A DNA stretch of 64,000 nucleotides from Salarias fasciatus (GCF_902148845.1 NC_043757.1:17721842-17785841); one strand, 5' to 3'; positions 11,663 to 25,639 are shown, numbered from the stretch's first letter. Notes: generated by a model not told the origin, from the letters alone. Program-made: numbers and translations.

Positions 11663-14416
11663 ATGTCCCACCACGGCACTCTGGATCTGGACAGACGCAG
11701 CAACGGGGAGAGACCTCGTCGGTCCACCGGTAGAAGCCAGCCCAGGGCCGAGGCCAAGTATGGAGAGGTCATGTGTGACTTCTGCACGACGAGGAAGCTG
11801 AAGGCCGAGAAGTCCTGCCTGGTGTGCCTGGCCAACTACTGCGAGACTCACCTGCAGTCTCACTACGAATACCCTGCCCTGATGAAGCACAAACTGGTCA
11901 AAGCAACAGGCCAGATGAGAGAGAAGATCTGCGCGCAGCATGACAAGCTGTTGGAGGCTTTCTGTCGCACCGATGAGACGTCCGTGTGTGTTTTGTGCAT
12001 GATGGACGAACACAAACACCATGATATCGTCCCCGCCGGGACCGAGAGGACTGAAAAACAAGTGAGTGCTGTCACTTTCATAGCTGAGGTGAAGATGATT
12101 GAATAGAACTGACATGAAAACAACAAATAACTGGCCTGCTGTTAATCAGTCTTAATCTCAATGTCCTTCTCCTGTGCAGAAACAGCTTGGGGTCACGCTG
12201 CACAGATCCCAAAACCGAATTGATCAGAGGGTTAAAAAGTGGCAGGATCTCAGACAAGCTGTTGAAGCAGTTAAAGTAAGTCAAACCAGAAAATATTATT
12301 AAAAAAGAGACACTGGAATTAAGTACTTTCAAATGAGAAGGCTCCCTACTCGTATTTTAACCAACTTTCTCTTTCTGTCTCATGTAGCACTCTGCTCAGA
12401 CAGCCATGGAGGAGAACGAGCGAATCTTCACCGAGCTTCTGCTTTCCATAGAGAGAAAGTACAATGAGGTCAAGGAGATGATTCGCTCCCATGAAAAGAC
12501 CACCGTGACCCGGGCCGAGCTCCTTCTGAGCCGCCTGGAGGAGGAAATCACTCTGATGAGGAAGAGGCACAACGACCTGGAGAAACTCTCACACACTGAC
12601 GATCACATACACTTCCTACAGGTGGGGATGATTTGTAACCTGAGACCTCAATCAGGAAACAAGATCTGATTTAAATGAGACTTTTAGGTTATCAGTCCAT
12701 CTGTATTGCCTTACCCTTATTTTTATTTCATTATTTTTACAGAGTTGGCAGTCTCTGTCCGGGCCCTCGGGTTATGAAGATCTAAACAACGTCAGTGTTG
12801 TCCCCAATTACTCATTCGAGTCGACCAAGAGAGCCATTGCTGCACTGAAGCTACAAGTGGAAGAAGTGAGCAAGACAGAAATGAGTAAAATCTCTGGAGC
12901 AGGTGTGTTTATTTGTCATTATTATTATTAAAATCTCCCTGCACAGGATTTCCTCTGTTCTCCCTGATCTGTTGTTTCTCATGCTCACGTTTGTGGTTTT
13001 GAATTCTGTCCTCTTAGTGAAGGAAGTTTACGTCACACAAGAAACACGAGAACATGAGGTGAAAAACTTCAGAGACTCAATCCTGAGCGAAGAGTCAAGA
13101 TTCATTCCAGAGACGAGAATGAGGGAAGAACCAAGGACAAGAGAGGATTTCATGAAATGTAAGGAATTTCTTTTACATCTACAAATAAATCCTGTTTGTT
13201 GTGAAAGGTTGTGGGAGGTTCCTCAGGTTGTACCGGCGCCTGAAAACTGCTAATCATGGTTCCACCTAACAACTGGTGAACTGAGTGAAACTCGGGCAGG
13301 AGGCATCCTGCTCGCAGAACTGGTTTGGTGAAACGTAAGAAAGCAAACGTAGAGCTCAGTGAGACTAAAGCAAACACAGGTGTTTTAACTACACCTGTGG
13401 ACATTTCAACAAGCTGATTCATGGATGTCACAAGGACGTAACTGATGCCAAAATCTTTGAAGTGATGGTCAAGAAGGAAACAAAAACTACACATACAAAT
13501 TCACGATGATTTATAGAAATGTATGGCAAACACCTAATTTTTAATAGTTGTCCAACTTAGATATTAGTTTTAAAAAATCCCCAAAAGGACTCAGGAGTCT
13601 TGTTTTGTTTTTGCGCTTTCTATCCGTAGATGCCTGCCAGTTAATTCTGGAAGTGAACAGTATCCATCCCAACCTTCACCTCTCAGAGGGGAACAGAACT
13701 GCCACCATGAGGAGCGAGCCGAAGAACTACCCCAGACACCCGGAACGGTTCGACTTCTGGCAGCAGGTGAGATTTTCCTTTCCATGGAGCAACATTTAAG
13801 AGAAAGTAACATTACCTGATCTGCTGCTGATCAGATCATACATTAAAGGCTGTAATAATAATTTTAAAAAAAGTCATGATTATTGGTTTTATAAAGTGTG
13901 TTTTCCTCAGTTTACCATGGAAAGGTATCTGTCATAAAAAAGCAAAAATCATTTCCTTGGGTCATCAGAAGAAAAGGGTGTCAGCTGTCATTTCACCAGC
14001 TCTGTCTTTAAACCTGCCTTGTTGTCCATCAGGTGTTGTGCAGAGACAGTCTGAACGGGACCCGTTCTTACTGGGAGGTGGACCTGAAGGGCTCAGAAAT
14101 AGACGTGGCCGTCACATACAAGGGGATCCGTCGTAAAGGCAACGATAACGAAGGCAGCCTCGGCTGGAACAACAAATCCTGGAGTTTTTACTGGTCTGAG
14201 TCAAAATACTCCTTCACACATAACAATCAAAGAACAGACTTCCCAGGACCAGTGCCGTCTCGCGTCGGCGTCTATGTGGACCAGGCAGCAGGAATACTGG
14301 CGTTTTACGGCGTCTCTGCTGACATGCGCCTTCTCCACAAAGTCCAGACAGCCTTCACTGAGCCCCTGTACCCTGCATTTGGTCTGTGGGGCTTTGGTAC
14401 CACTGTTAGACTGTAG
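11663..14416 (+). CDS. TRIM16-like protein, 516 aa: B-box1, B-box2, coiled coil, PRY-SPRY, no RING
   Basis: Seven coding exons: 11663-12061, 12180-12275, 12388-12621, 12743-12902, 13018-13158, 13630-13766 and 14033-14416 (1551 nt, all phases agree). B-box 1 spans about C38-H67 (CDFC...CLVCLANYC..H). B-box 2 spans about C90-H120. The coiled coil fills residues ~134-245 in the 96- and 234-nt exons typical of TRIM genes. The C-terminal ~170 residues form a PRY-SPRY domain (CQLILE, LSEGNR, HPERFD, YWEV, GVYVD, EPLYPAFG). No RING precedes the B-boxes, as in TRIM16 and the many fish TRIM16-like genes. By family knowledge this is a cytosolic scaffold with SPRY ligand binding; E3 activity is uncertain without a RING. 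AATAAA follows at 14941. Orthology within the fish expansion cannot be fixed by eye. Confidence 0.9.
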
Positions 14417-14940
14417 AGACAGCCCACAGCACGGTTGATGTGCTTTATGCTTGCACTAAATCAATGATATTTCTGTGAAATTGTGATTTCTTGTTCTTCT
14501 CGACATTTGGTACAAGTTATTTCTTCTTTATATATTAGCTGCTGTATGAGTCACTGCTCTTTTGGGGTGAAGTAGATATACATTATGTGACAGTAAGGCT
14601 AGTTCTACATGTGAAGGCATGTTGTTCATGCATTTTGTGAATGAATCCTGTAAAATGATGGTACAATTTCCTAAATATGCTGTGTTTTTTTGTCTTGAAT
14701 TCACTCGAAACATCTGTCTGTGATCATGTAAAAACCAACATGTTCAAAGCTGTCAAAAGATGACCTGTTAATATCACCTGATCATGTGAAATGAATATGA
14801 AGTATTTTAATGTCTGGCAAACTTCACTTACATTTTCATGGATGCATTAGAATTTGATTGGTGTTTTTTTATGGCTTGATGGATGGATGGATGGATATCT
14901 TAATAATATAGTCTCAAGCTGTACATATTGCTTTGAGTAA

Positions 14941-14946
14941 AATAAA
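14941..14946 (+). terminator. Poly(A) signal of the TRIM16-like gene
   Basis: AATAAA about 525 bases after the TAG at 14414-14416. A short (ATGG)n run precedes it at about 14878-14896. Confidence 0.6.
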
Positions 14947-15344
14947 AGTATTTCAGGGCTCATGAAACATTTGATCTCTACACGTTTCCACTATTTTCTT
15001 TAAGTATTGCAACTCTCAGTTAATTGATTGTATGATTGACAATATAAGTTCAAAGAAAACATTTTTTAAAAAATGCTCCAAATGATCATGACACGGTACA
15101 CTTTTACCAACCACATACCGGTATTTGTGGTATTTTCTGTTTTTTCAGGTCTGTCATACAAAATTGTTACATTGAGGTCTTTGATCAAAGTCTTCCTTAT
15201 ACTTCCACTAAAGCTTGTAATTCTGTGAGTCAGGACCAAAGATCAGGCTGTACCTCAGGCTTTGATCAAAGATACAGGACAAGAGTAATAAATACGCTCA
15301 TCTGTCTGTCTCCTACACCCTCTTCATTTAATTTATGTCCACAG

Positions 15345-15480
15345 GGACTGAAGCGAATCCCAGCTAACACTGAGAGAAGGAAGGGTACACCCAGGACAGG
15401 CTGTCAATCCATCACTGGGAATTCAGAGAGACAATCACTCACTCCTCATGCAGACTTTAGCATCACCAAATTACATGACG
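15345..15480 (-). mobile_element. tRNA-derived fish SINE, 3' half, minus orientation
   Basis: The segment carries the recognisable minus-strand body words of the common teleost SINE: GCGAATCCCAGCT, then GGGTACACCCAGGACAGG, then AATCCATCACTGGG, then AGAGACAATCACTCACTC and ATCACC. It is diverged and 5'-truncated. The open frame across it is not a gene. Confidence 0.65.
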
Positions 15481-16351
15481 ATCCTGCCTCTGGACTGTAG
15501 GAGGAGGCCAAAATATATCGAAAGAAAAATCCTCCCCCAATAGAGCGTAAAGATTTTAATATTAACATAATTATTTGACTTGAAGTGACTTGTGAACTGA
15601 CAGAAAAAAAAGACGAATTTATTTAGTGGGTGTGCCAATGTACTGGTTAGAAGAGCAGACACAAATGCCAGATCATTTATTACAAACAGTGTAGTATTAG
15701 CATACTGTGTGGTGACTTAAGCAAGCTGCATGAAGGCTGCAGAAATTACATGGTGAAAGGTGTCAGGATTTTATCATTATTTCCCTGAAAAGAAACACAG
15801 TTTCAGAAAGGAATTCATTTTTGTCTTCAGATTTCGAACAAAAATTAGACAAAATGAAAATGTAAATGCATGAATCATAAAAAGAAAGCTACACTCGTGG
15901 GTTTTTTTTTTTTGACATTTCACTGTATTTTTGCATCAGGATGCATTGAAGAAATAGTTGCTATTTTTAAACGTCTACTTTTTCAATTGTTTTGGGGATG
16001 TAGAATTAGTTTTATACTGTTCCTTTAATGAAACAAAGAGAAAGCATTTAGATGTATGGTTATTTATAGATTGTTGTGCTGTCAATTTACTGGTCCGGCC
16101 CACTCAAGCTCAAATGACGCTGCATGAGGTTTCTGAAGTTAAATTAAATTGACACCCTGACGGTGAAGGATGGATGCAGTGAGACATTCACAGGTTAAAG
16201 CTCCAGGGGGCAGCAGAAACAGCTTCAACATGAACAGGACACTTCAACAGTCCCTCTGTTCTGAGCTCTGATGATCCAATCTGACTCTGAGTTTCCTTAA
16301 TAATATAAAAGTTTCCTAAATTTCGTTTGAGGAAATCCAGTCACTTGGAAA

Positions 16352-16457
<106 letters not shown>

Positions 16458-16611
16458 ATTTTGTTTGCATTGCACTTTACATTTCAAAATCTCAAAGTGC
16501 TCACTTTTACAATTTACCTCACATACCCAAAGATGTGATTTATACACGTCTTTTTGAAAAAAAAAAAAAACCAAAAAACAGATGTGTGTAAACACGTTAG
16601 TGAGATACTTG

Positions 16612-16735
16612 CGGGCATGGCGACGCAGTGGTGTGGTATTGCATACTCACCTCACAGAGGCCAGGTTGTGATTTCAAACACTGACAGGGCCTTTCTGGGG
16701 GGAGTTTGCGTGCATTCCGCATTTTCCCGCAGTAA
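16612..16735 (+). mobile_element. tRNA-derived fish SINE, head region
   Basis: The order GGCATGGCGACGCAGTGG, CTCACCTCACAGAGGCC, GGGCCTTTCTGG, GGAGTTTGCGTGCATTC matches the 5' half of the common fish SINE (GGCAYGGTGGCGCAGTGG...CCTCACAGC...GGGCCTTTCTGTGTGGAGTTTGCATGTTC). It is diverged and lacks the 3' half. Confidence 0.65.
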
Positions 16736-16839
16736 TATTAAAGAATGGTAATTATTTCATATTCTATTATTATTCACTAGTAGTTGTTTACTGTTTTTAA
16801 CTAGCTGAGTTTATAATTTCGCGGTATGTGGTTGTATGA

Positions 16840-17187
16840 TTACAGTAGGAGCGGAACTGCGGCGTGGTCAGTAAAGAGCGCGGACACGCCCACCCGGCGG
16901 GGCGCGCGCGGCTGGGCCGGGCGGTGGGCGGAGCCACACAGCTGGACGCTGCGTCTCGTGGCGGCGATGCTGAGACGGTCCAGCGCGAGCCAGCCAGCCT
17001 CCCCCACTCCATTCACCACCGACACGGAAACATAGCACCTCAAAAACAGACACAGACGTGGGTGAAGACGGAGCCAGAGCTCGTGGATACTGGAGTTGTG
17101 GAGCACGCGTCGGTGAACTCAAAGTTTCCCGGAAAAAAATCCTGAAAAAAAAAAAAAAAAACTTCCTAGCGAGCCGAAAGACGAAAG
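16840..17187 (+). promoter_or_regulatory. tmem150a: CpG-island promoter and non-coding first exon of tmem150a
   Basis: A sharp GC-rich block contains GC boxes (GGGCGG-type, near 16918-16934) and ends in the donor GTGAGT at 17188-17193. The next acceptor on this strand is at about 17793 (CTCGCCAG). The putative exon holds a 22-codon upstream ORF (ATG 16966 to TAG 17035). The exact transcription start is unknown. Confidence 0.65.
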
Positions 17188-17851
17188 GTGAGTAGAGACA
17201 GATTTCCTTCTGGTCCTTGATGCTAGCCAGAGGTGGAGAGTCTTACCTTCACACCGCCGGTTAACGAAGAAAGGTTAAATCGGTGTTTAATCTCCTTTAT
17301 TCTGGAGTTAACTCACCTGCTGGCACGAGATTGTCGCTGAACTCAAGAAAAACATCAAAGCCTCATTGGAAGCGTTTAAGTCTTAAGATCCTTACGTAAA
17401 CTTGAAGCTGCAACAGTTATCTTCTTCTCGAAAATGAGCGATCAAGCTAAAAATGAATCATCAGTTTCGCATCTTCTCTGGATGACATCGTGACTGAGTC
17501 TGTCTTGAATCACTGTCGTCTCACAGGGATGCAGGGAGTGTTTCCTCATACCTGCTATGCTGTGGTTATGATCCCAAACCTGATGCTGATACAGATCTGC
17601 ACGTTTTCATTCCCACCACAGAACAGTTAATGGTTGCAGATTGACGATTGATTTAAAACACTGTAGTGGTTTAATTGTTATAATTTATATAATTACTTAA
17701 CTGTTGGAGTTCTAATGATGATGGTGGTACTGATTGTAATGGTAAATAATCTATGCTAACCTAACACATTTCTGTTTTTCTTTGTCTCGCCAGCTGAGAG
17801 GGCACATCTCTCCTGCCTTCATCCCAACTGTCATCCTGCATCTCCAAGAAA

Positions 17852-17987
17852 ATGAATCAGTCGGCGGTAATGCAGATGTCAGTGACGCTCAGTTAAATGT
17901 TTGTACTACTTGATCAGATATCGCTTGGCTGGAGGAAAAAGAGGAAAGGGGCTGTTCAACGCGCTGGAAGATGTCTCTTTGGATGAT
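17852..17987 (+). promoter_or_regulatory. tmem150a: Two upstream ORFs ahead of the tmem150a start
   Basis: In the exon that carries the tmem150a start, ATG 17852 opens a 14-codon ORF ending at 17894-17896. ATG 17898 then opens a 29-codon ORF ending in TGA at 17985-17987, beyond the main ATG at 17971. The second overlaps the main start in another frame, an arrangement generally expected to lower main-ORF translation. This assumes the exon is continuous from about 17794 to 18035. Confidence 0.5.
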
Positions 17988-18953
17988 ACTGCCTGTTAGC
18001 CTCCCAGTGCTGACCATCACTGGGATCTGGGTTGTGTAAGTGTTTCTCTTCTTTTCGTGCAACAAGCTGAAGAACCTACTGTTATGAATCAAAGCTATAT
18101 AACTACACCTTTTCACCTTTTCTAAGATTGCTGCGTTGTATGTACTGATGTATGAGTCACAGAGAAGAAACTTAAGGCATGCTGTAACTGGTGTATAATG
18201 ACGTCTTTTGACATAAGAGCATTCTGCCTTCACAACAACTGACCTTGTGAACAGTGAAAGAAAAAAATACTTTATTTTATAGAGTCTGATGTAAAATATA
18301 GTTTGTGTTTTCTCTTGTTATTCAATCCATAAAACAGGTTATATGTACATATTGATTAGTTTTGATCACACAACCTGGTCACCAGCACACATGTTCTGCA
18401 AATTTATTTCATGCAAAACACGCAGCAGTCGCTTATCTGTATGCCACCAATCTGAAAACCTGCTGTTTATATTGGACCAAAAACTGTTTGATACCTCCGC
18501 CCGGCTTTCCTTCAGGAGAGCAGCACGGCATATTTATTCTGAATTCCTGGGAACCATGGCAATTGCATGTGGATTAACTCTCTCCAGGAAAGATGGGAGA
18601 TTTTCACCCCTCTCATACAATTGAGACATGCAGGACTTTAAGTTAATTTTAATTATTTCTCATAAAGTATCTGAGTGGCTGGCTGTACTGTAGAGAAAAG
18701 GGTGAATATCCCCTGGTTATGCTCAGGCTGACAGCTCTCTTCTCTGATCTGTTATTACTCCGGAGGAGGAATGCAAACCCCGAAGGGAGGCAGAGACAGA
18801 TGGCCCAATTCCAAGTCGCTATGGCTTTGTATCCAGGCTGTAAGCTGCATCACCTATGAGTGGCACATGGACAAAAATGTCAAGTCAGGTGCCAAAACTG
18901 AGACCCTCTGCAAGAACTGTGTTTTAACTTGACTGCTTTACAGCTGATTTAGG

Positions 18954-18988
<35 letters not shown>

Positions 18989-21900
18989 TTTTCTTTCTCC
19001 TTGTGTGTTGCCCTAATCTTACTGTAGGGTTGTGTAGGAGAATATGAAGGTAGAAATGAAAAGAATTTCAGTTTTCTCTTGATTTCTTTTCATGTAATAC
19101 CAAGAAAGCTGATCAAAGCTAAGGTTCTTAATGCATGTGAGACCATCTGTTTTTTTTTTTTCTTTTCCAAACTGCTGGAATGTCAAAGGATGTGAGACTA
19201 TATGGCATGTTGCACAGCTCAGGGACAAGTCCTGGTGACCTGGAGGGAGTAAGGTAAATCCTGGAAAGGAGTGGTAGAAAGCTTGAGCAGGATTTTCACT
19301 CTGCATCTGGTGGCCATGCCCTCTGCATGAGGCATTGTGTGGAGCCAGGCCTGTGCCCACCCAGGAGCCTTGGCTTAGATTCTGCTGCTGACCTTTTACA
19401 AGTTAAGTAATATGTCTTAAACTGCAGCGTGACTCAACAACCACTAACAACCAAAAGCCGTCATTCCCTGGCTGTTGGGATGCTTTACGCCACTGTACAG
19501 ACGTTTTTGAAACACACATTTTTATTCCAGATTCTCAAACACTGCTTTGTGTGCTTCCCTTAAACCAAGAGAATCAATGGGAGCTTAGCCTTTACTGCCC
19601 TGCTTCATCCATATTTGATGCATTACACCCTTTCCTGAGGTTATTTTTGCACAGCGTTTGGGAATTTTCTCTGTACTAAGCAGATTTTTCCATGGAATTT
19701 GGTCCTAAACGTTCCTTGTTTAGGCCCAAGTGAAAGAGCTGGTCTGTTCCAATGTATATATTGCTCACAGGCTTGCAATTACAGTTTACAGCCACTGCTG
19801 AGTTTTGATAGAGGGCTAATTATATAAACAAACCTATTATTACTGAACCTCCTCCGAGCACATAATGCATCGGTTTAGTTTCACATACGGCTAAAAAAGT
19901 CTTCTTTATTTAGAAATGTCCCAGAGCACCACGGATGCTTTTTTAGCTTTGGATGCTGACCAAATATACAGAATGTGAGTCAGACATAATGGAAAACTGA
20001 ACAACTTTTACTGGCTATAGATAGGTTTTCTGTCTTTTTTGAATGGTACCCCCTGGCAGTCCCCCTGATTCTCTGCAGGATTGCGTTGTTGTTGTTGTTG
20101 TACTGTGGCTCGTGGGCTCAGAGCTGCCAGCCTTCCACTCACATCTGTAGGCTCTTTACAGTAAGATGGCCCCATCTGGCACATATGCCTTTGACTTGAT
20201 GATTCAGATAACTTAATTCCCACCGCCGATCAGCCAAACTGTTGTTTACAAATGTCAGCTTGTTGTACTGTAGCTGTGTTGTAGTGTATCGCAGAAGTAA
20301 CAGTACTCTTGTGAAGATGGACGAGGTGAGCCACAGTTTTCTAAAAGCTTTAATTTTATCAGAATATATGCTTATTCTGGTTTTTTTTTTAGATTGTATT
20401 TGGTAGTTGAGTTGTTGTGTAATGGCCAATTGGTGTTTAACCTCCTACTGAACTATGGCTGCTTTTTACAAATCAGGACAGATTGTCTCTCTGTCTGACT
20501 CGGTCTGTCTCCTCGACGTCCTCTGACAGCCCAATCGGTTTGAGATCAGTGTGTGTGAGTAAAGAGGGCATAGACAAAAGAAAAAAAACATAAGTTCCTT
20601 CCTGGATGTCTTCTTTTATTTCTTGACATGTTCATCAAGCTCAGTTGCAATACAGAAAAACATTGCTTTGATTGTACAGCCTGAACAACATCAGAACATC
20701 ACTGCTCAACAATTTTCTTTCTTCTTCTCATATATTAAGCAGTGCAGTCAGTCATCACGCGTGAAGAATTATCTACATTCTCGTGTATCTGTGACAATCG
20801 TTCGAACATGGACATGTTTGGACAGAGCAGTAAAGATTTGATCCACTCATGCTGTTGGTGGGGAAATAATGAGGAAGCCGGAGACAGCACTGTGTTAAAT
20901 TCAGTTCTTCATTGAGCCAAAACAAGGAGCCCTCTTTATTCTTTTGTGTGAAATAAATGTTTTTTTGTGGTCAGGAAATAATTATGGTAACAACTTAAGC
21001 CAGAGTAATACAAGTGATCATTATAGTTCAGTTGAAGAAGGTCCCATGATGATTGTTAGTTTGAATGTGAGAAAAATGGATCTTTTAAGCTGACGTGGTT
21101 CTCAATAACAAACAAAATGGACAGTGGCATTCTTTAGATACTATTTAAGTAATAGTGGAATGTTTACTGTAAATCAGATACAGCTATCAACCTTTGATCC
21201 ACTGGTTGTTGACCTCTGCCCTGATGCGGCGGGTCATTGGCCCCGGCAAATAAACATTAATGATGGCTTTCACTGCCAATCAGACCAGTTGGACTGACAC
21301 AAACTGGAATTTCCTGTGTGTCGCTCCGAGCTGACGATGGACTGATAAGAAATGGTCAAATGTCAGGTCACTGAATTCCTCACCGGTTGAACACATGCGA
21401 CCCTGTGGGAGGTCACAGCGGCACGGATCAGGTGTTTCAGAAGCTGAAGAAGAGATGTAGGTTTTTTTTTTTTTTTTTTTAAATTAGTATAAAGCATGAA
21501 AATATTTACCATTTGAGAAGCTTTGGTCCAGATAGTTTGACCATAAATCTGGGTGCAGTTGTTCACATGGAAAACATGATGTTTGCTGAACGGTAGTTCA
21601 CGTCGACCCAACGCTCATTTAGAAAATGACTTCCCTGTATTTAACACAAACCTTCCCATTTATATGTAACCATAACTGCATGTAAGAGGAGTGGAGATTC
21701 CGCCTTGGTGCGGCACCCTGAAGCCACAGCGGTCACCTGTCAGCTGGGGGATTCGAACCTGCAACATCCGGTCTGGAGTCTGCTTCAGTTACATCTGCGT
21801 TTAACATTTTCATTCCTCATAAATATGCAACAATGTATGTGAATATGCAGTTTGAGCCAGTATGATCTTTGTGCTCATCACTATTTGGCTTCCAGCAAAT

Positions 21901-24900
21901 GAAACGTGTCTTTCTTCTAAGTACACTGTCAGCGTGTTCAGACACACTGACAGTGTACTTCCTCTCACAGCTTGAAAGTCACCGTGTTATCACAATTTTG
22001 TGCTGGTTTGGATTGAGACTTTGCATTTTTCGCCTCTTCTTGTCTGAAGTATGACTTCATAACTGTTAATTTGAAGTTATTTACCAAGTGGTTTCCCTTC
22101 CAGGTACGCCATGGCCTTGTACAATCAGCATGTCTGCCCTGTGGATAACTGGTATGTTGCCCAATGTGTCTCTTGTTTTGCTCAACCATACCTTCATAGT
22201 CATTTGTGCTTTGCGGTCAGTCTTGAACTACATTAAGGAAGTCACAGCTACCCTGATCATTGACGTCAGTGACTGAAACCTCCAATTTTTCAACCGACAT
22301 TGACTCGAGCACTAAGGTGCAGAAAATTCTGTTTAAATTCTTACTTCAAATTTGTTATTGTTCTCGGTTGAATTCAGATTTACCTGAGCCGACTTGAGGA
22401 CTTGTTTAGGTTGAGCTTCATTCTACCTGCACAGCTACGTTGAAAACATTTCCAAAATGTTCAAAGGATATGAAAACATCAGCTGTACCGTTTTCCATTC
22501 CAGGTTGTACAACCAGTCCTGTGAAGAGGAGCTGTATTTGCAGAGCGGCCCGTCTCTGTGCTGCACACTCGACAATGTACCTCTCATCAGGTAAGTGAGG
22601 CCCCCGGCGATCTGCACCGAGCCCCGACCTCTGCTCGCCTCTCTTTTCTGTCCATTTTTTTTTTTTTTTTATCTGGAGATTATAAACAGGAACACATTCC
22701 TAGTTTGCTTGGTCTCTGTTGACACTGTTGGAAAAGCGAGTAACTTTTAAGGACACTGTGTGAGTGTTTCAAATAGCTTGTGGCTGAGATGTCCCTCCTG
22801 CCATCGTGGCAGTTCAGAGGCAAAAAAAAAAAAACAAAAAAAAACCCCACAGGTCTACACTTAACCGTGTAAACACTGAGGGGAGTTGGCTTACATCTGG
22901 GAGGAAATCAAGACACTCCTGTTCCTTTGTTTAGCTTTTTTGGCATGCCGAGATTTCAGCATCAAAGGCGGACCGTGGCGCACAAATGCTGCAGTTTGCA
23001 CAGAAAGGAAAGCATTTTAGTTCACGTTAAAAGCGGCGCGGTGACCTTTAGAAACTCAATACCTCAAAGAAGTGCCTGGGAATCATCAGCCTTTGTGTGA
23101 TGAATGTTAGATTTTCATCTGCAGTGTGATCTGAAGAATGTGTGTGTGTGTGTGTGTAACTGCAGTCAGCTGAGAGGACTTTGGCTTTGTAGGCAGCAGG
23201 AACTCAGGCACAGACAGGCAGTGTTGACTGTCTCCTGGTTTCCCCTCCTACAAACATTTCCCATTCCTAGAAGAGAGTCGGTATGCAGTAGGTGAAAAGT
23301 CAAAGACTTGGCGACGGGATGTGAGGCGGCACAGTCGAGGCTCACAGCGTGCTGTAATTCAGAGGGTGGGAGGTGGGAGGGCGAGTGTGCGTTAGTGTTG
23401 CTGTGCGATGTCCGCAGGTTCATCTCAGCGGTCTGATTTAGCTGTCTGTGCTCTTTCCTGCAGTAAATGTGGGACCCTTCCTCCCGAGAGCTGCTTCTTC
23501 AGCCTTATCTGCAGCACCGGCTCATTCATGGGTAAGGCGTCACGCAACGCACACAAATCCATCAGTGCGCTGGACGTTACACTGACTCAACCACTGGCCC
23601 TTGACCCATCAATCAGCCCATCGATTAGCAGAGGCCCTGTCATGCCGTAAGAGCAGCTCAAGGTGCTTCACTGACTTGAAGTCTTGAAAATACAACGCAA
23701 CAATACAAAATCTATATCAATATGATCATATGCTTGTGTGTAAAACAAACTAAAACATGCAGTCCAATCAAGAGCGAGTGAGAACTCTGCATGAATGCTC
23801 GTGAAAATGAGAGCAAATTTATCATCAGTAGCAGAAACTGATGCACACACGTCTGTGCTCACACACACACACACGCACACACACGCACACACACGCTCGC
23901 ATGCTCGGGGAGCGTGTGTTGTAGCCGGCACAGGAAAAGCATGCGTTATATCAAAGCAGAGAATGAGCTCCCATGTGCTGCACTGTAGGTCTTTTGTTAG
24001 TCTCCACGTGTTGCTGCGCTCGTTCGCTGGATGTTCTGACTGCCCTGATCGAGTTAATGTTTCCCAGCTGTGGTGTAGACATATAGAGTGTGTGTGTGTG
24101 TGTATGTGTGTGTGTGTGTGTGTGTGTGAGTGTGTGAGTGGCTGGAGAAAATTTCCCTTGCCTTCTTTGTCCCCTTGCCTTGAGCAGCTATTTCAGGCCT
24201 GTCTGTCTGGCCCGATCGGTCCACTCTGGATCATTCCCTGGACATTTTTAAAACATACTCTATTCTGTTTACCGGGCTGTTTGGAGTCCAAATTACAACT
24301 TCAATCTGTGAAGAGAATCAGAGAAACTTCCCTGTTTCATCTCTGTGTGAAGTCTGCCCAGACATCTGTGGCCAAGCTTTCACACAGATACTTGCAGGTG
24401 TAGAATACGATGGAAGAAGACGCACGATGCGCATTTCGTGAGTTATGTCGCAACTAGACAATGCAACAGACAGACGGACACAGACTCCATTGCTTAACCG
24501 CAGTGACAGTTTGGCTTTGACTCATTTTTTCTGAAGTAATTTTGTTTGTGTCTAAAAGCCACTGGGCCAAACATAACTCTGTAGAAATCATCGGTCTTTA
24601 ATCGTCACAACTGATAAGTACAGCATAGGAAAGGAAATAACTATAAATAAAACTTCTCAGGCTCAAACAGGTACTTGCCTCTTCTTGGGCCTTCAGGTGT
24701 ACTGTTTTCATAACATTTGGGCAAATGCAATATTTCTATTTCAGGTGGACAAATTACTTTTCTTTCTTTTACCTGACAGTAACATAACTTTTTTTTAAGT
24801 CTCTAATGTTTGTAATAAATATTAAAAGAAAACAATAAAGTAAGAGTAATAATTTCACAAAGGAAGGCCTGTTCGTCTTAAAATGGCTTGAAAGGAAAAG

Positions 24901-25603
24901 CAGTTACACACTCTGATAGACTGAATCCAAACCATTTGGCGTGTTTTTAAATGTCCTCATTGGTTTTGTAGTTGTAGTTCAGCCTGCAAGTCATTCCAGG
25001 CTGCAGGGGCAGAGAACACGTTAGTTGTGCTTCCAGCTAAATTCTGTTGATTTCATCCCTTCTGTAGATATTTTAATACCAAATGTAAAGCCAGTTATTA
25101 AGACTTAACAAAAGTAGGTTAAGTTGATGCGGTATGTCGCTCCACAACAGACTATTGTAAATAATCAGCGCTTAGCTTTTCAGCCTGTTGATTTCTTGGA
25201 CGTCTGTACCAGCTACAGTTGGCTCAGGGCTTCGCTCATAAGTGGGATAAGATGCACTCCCTGAACTTTATATTTCTTCATAATTATCACCCTTCTTTTT
25301 ATTTCCAGTTCCCACCTTCCTGCCAGTACACACACACATTTTGCTTTTGGAAGACAATGCGTGCGTTCTTTCTCTGCGCGCCTCCTGTGGGGGGAGAGAT
25401 TGCGGTCCGTTGTTTTGGTAGGAACGGACCCCTTCGCGGGGACGGCGGGGTTTGTTTTACTGTAAGGTGTGGCGTGACGCTAGTGGAAATATTTAACGGT
25501 GTGTGTGCGTGCATCAAGTCTGCGCTGGTAGCGGCGTGGCCATACCAGCGTTACAGCACGGCCACGTTGTTCACAACGTGACTGTGCAGGAGCGAGTAAC
25601 TGC

Positions 25604-25639
<36 letters not shown>

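Noticed and set aside
16190-16225. CTCF site at CTCCAGGGGGCAGCAG
   Set aside because: The left half of the consensus is missing; only the G-rich core fits.
21740-21775. tRNA gene on the minus strand
   Set aside because: Only a B-box-like stretch is present; no A-box at the right spacing and no cloverleaf could be drawn.
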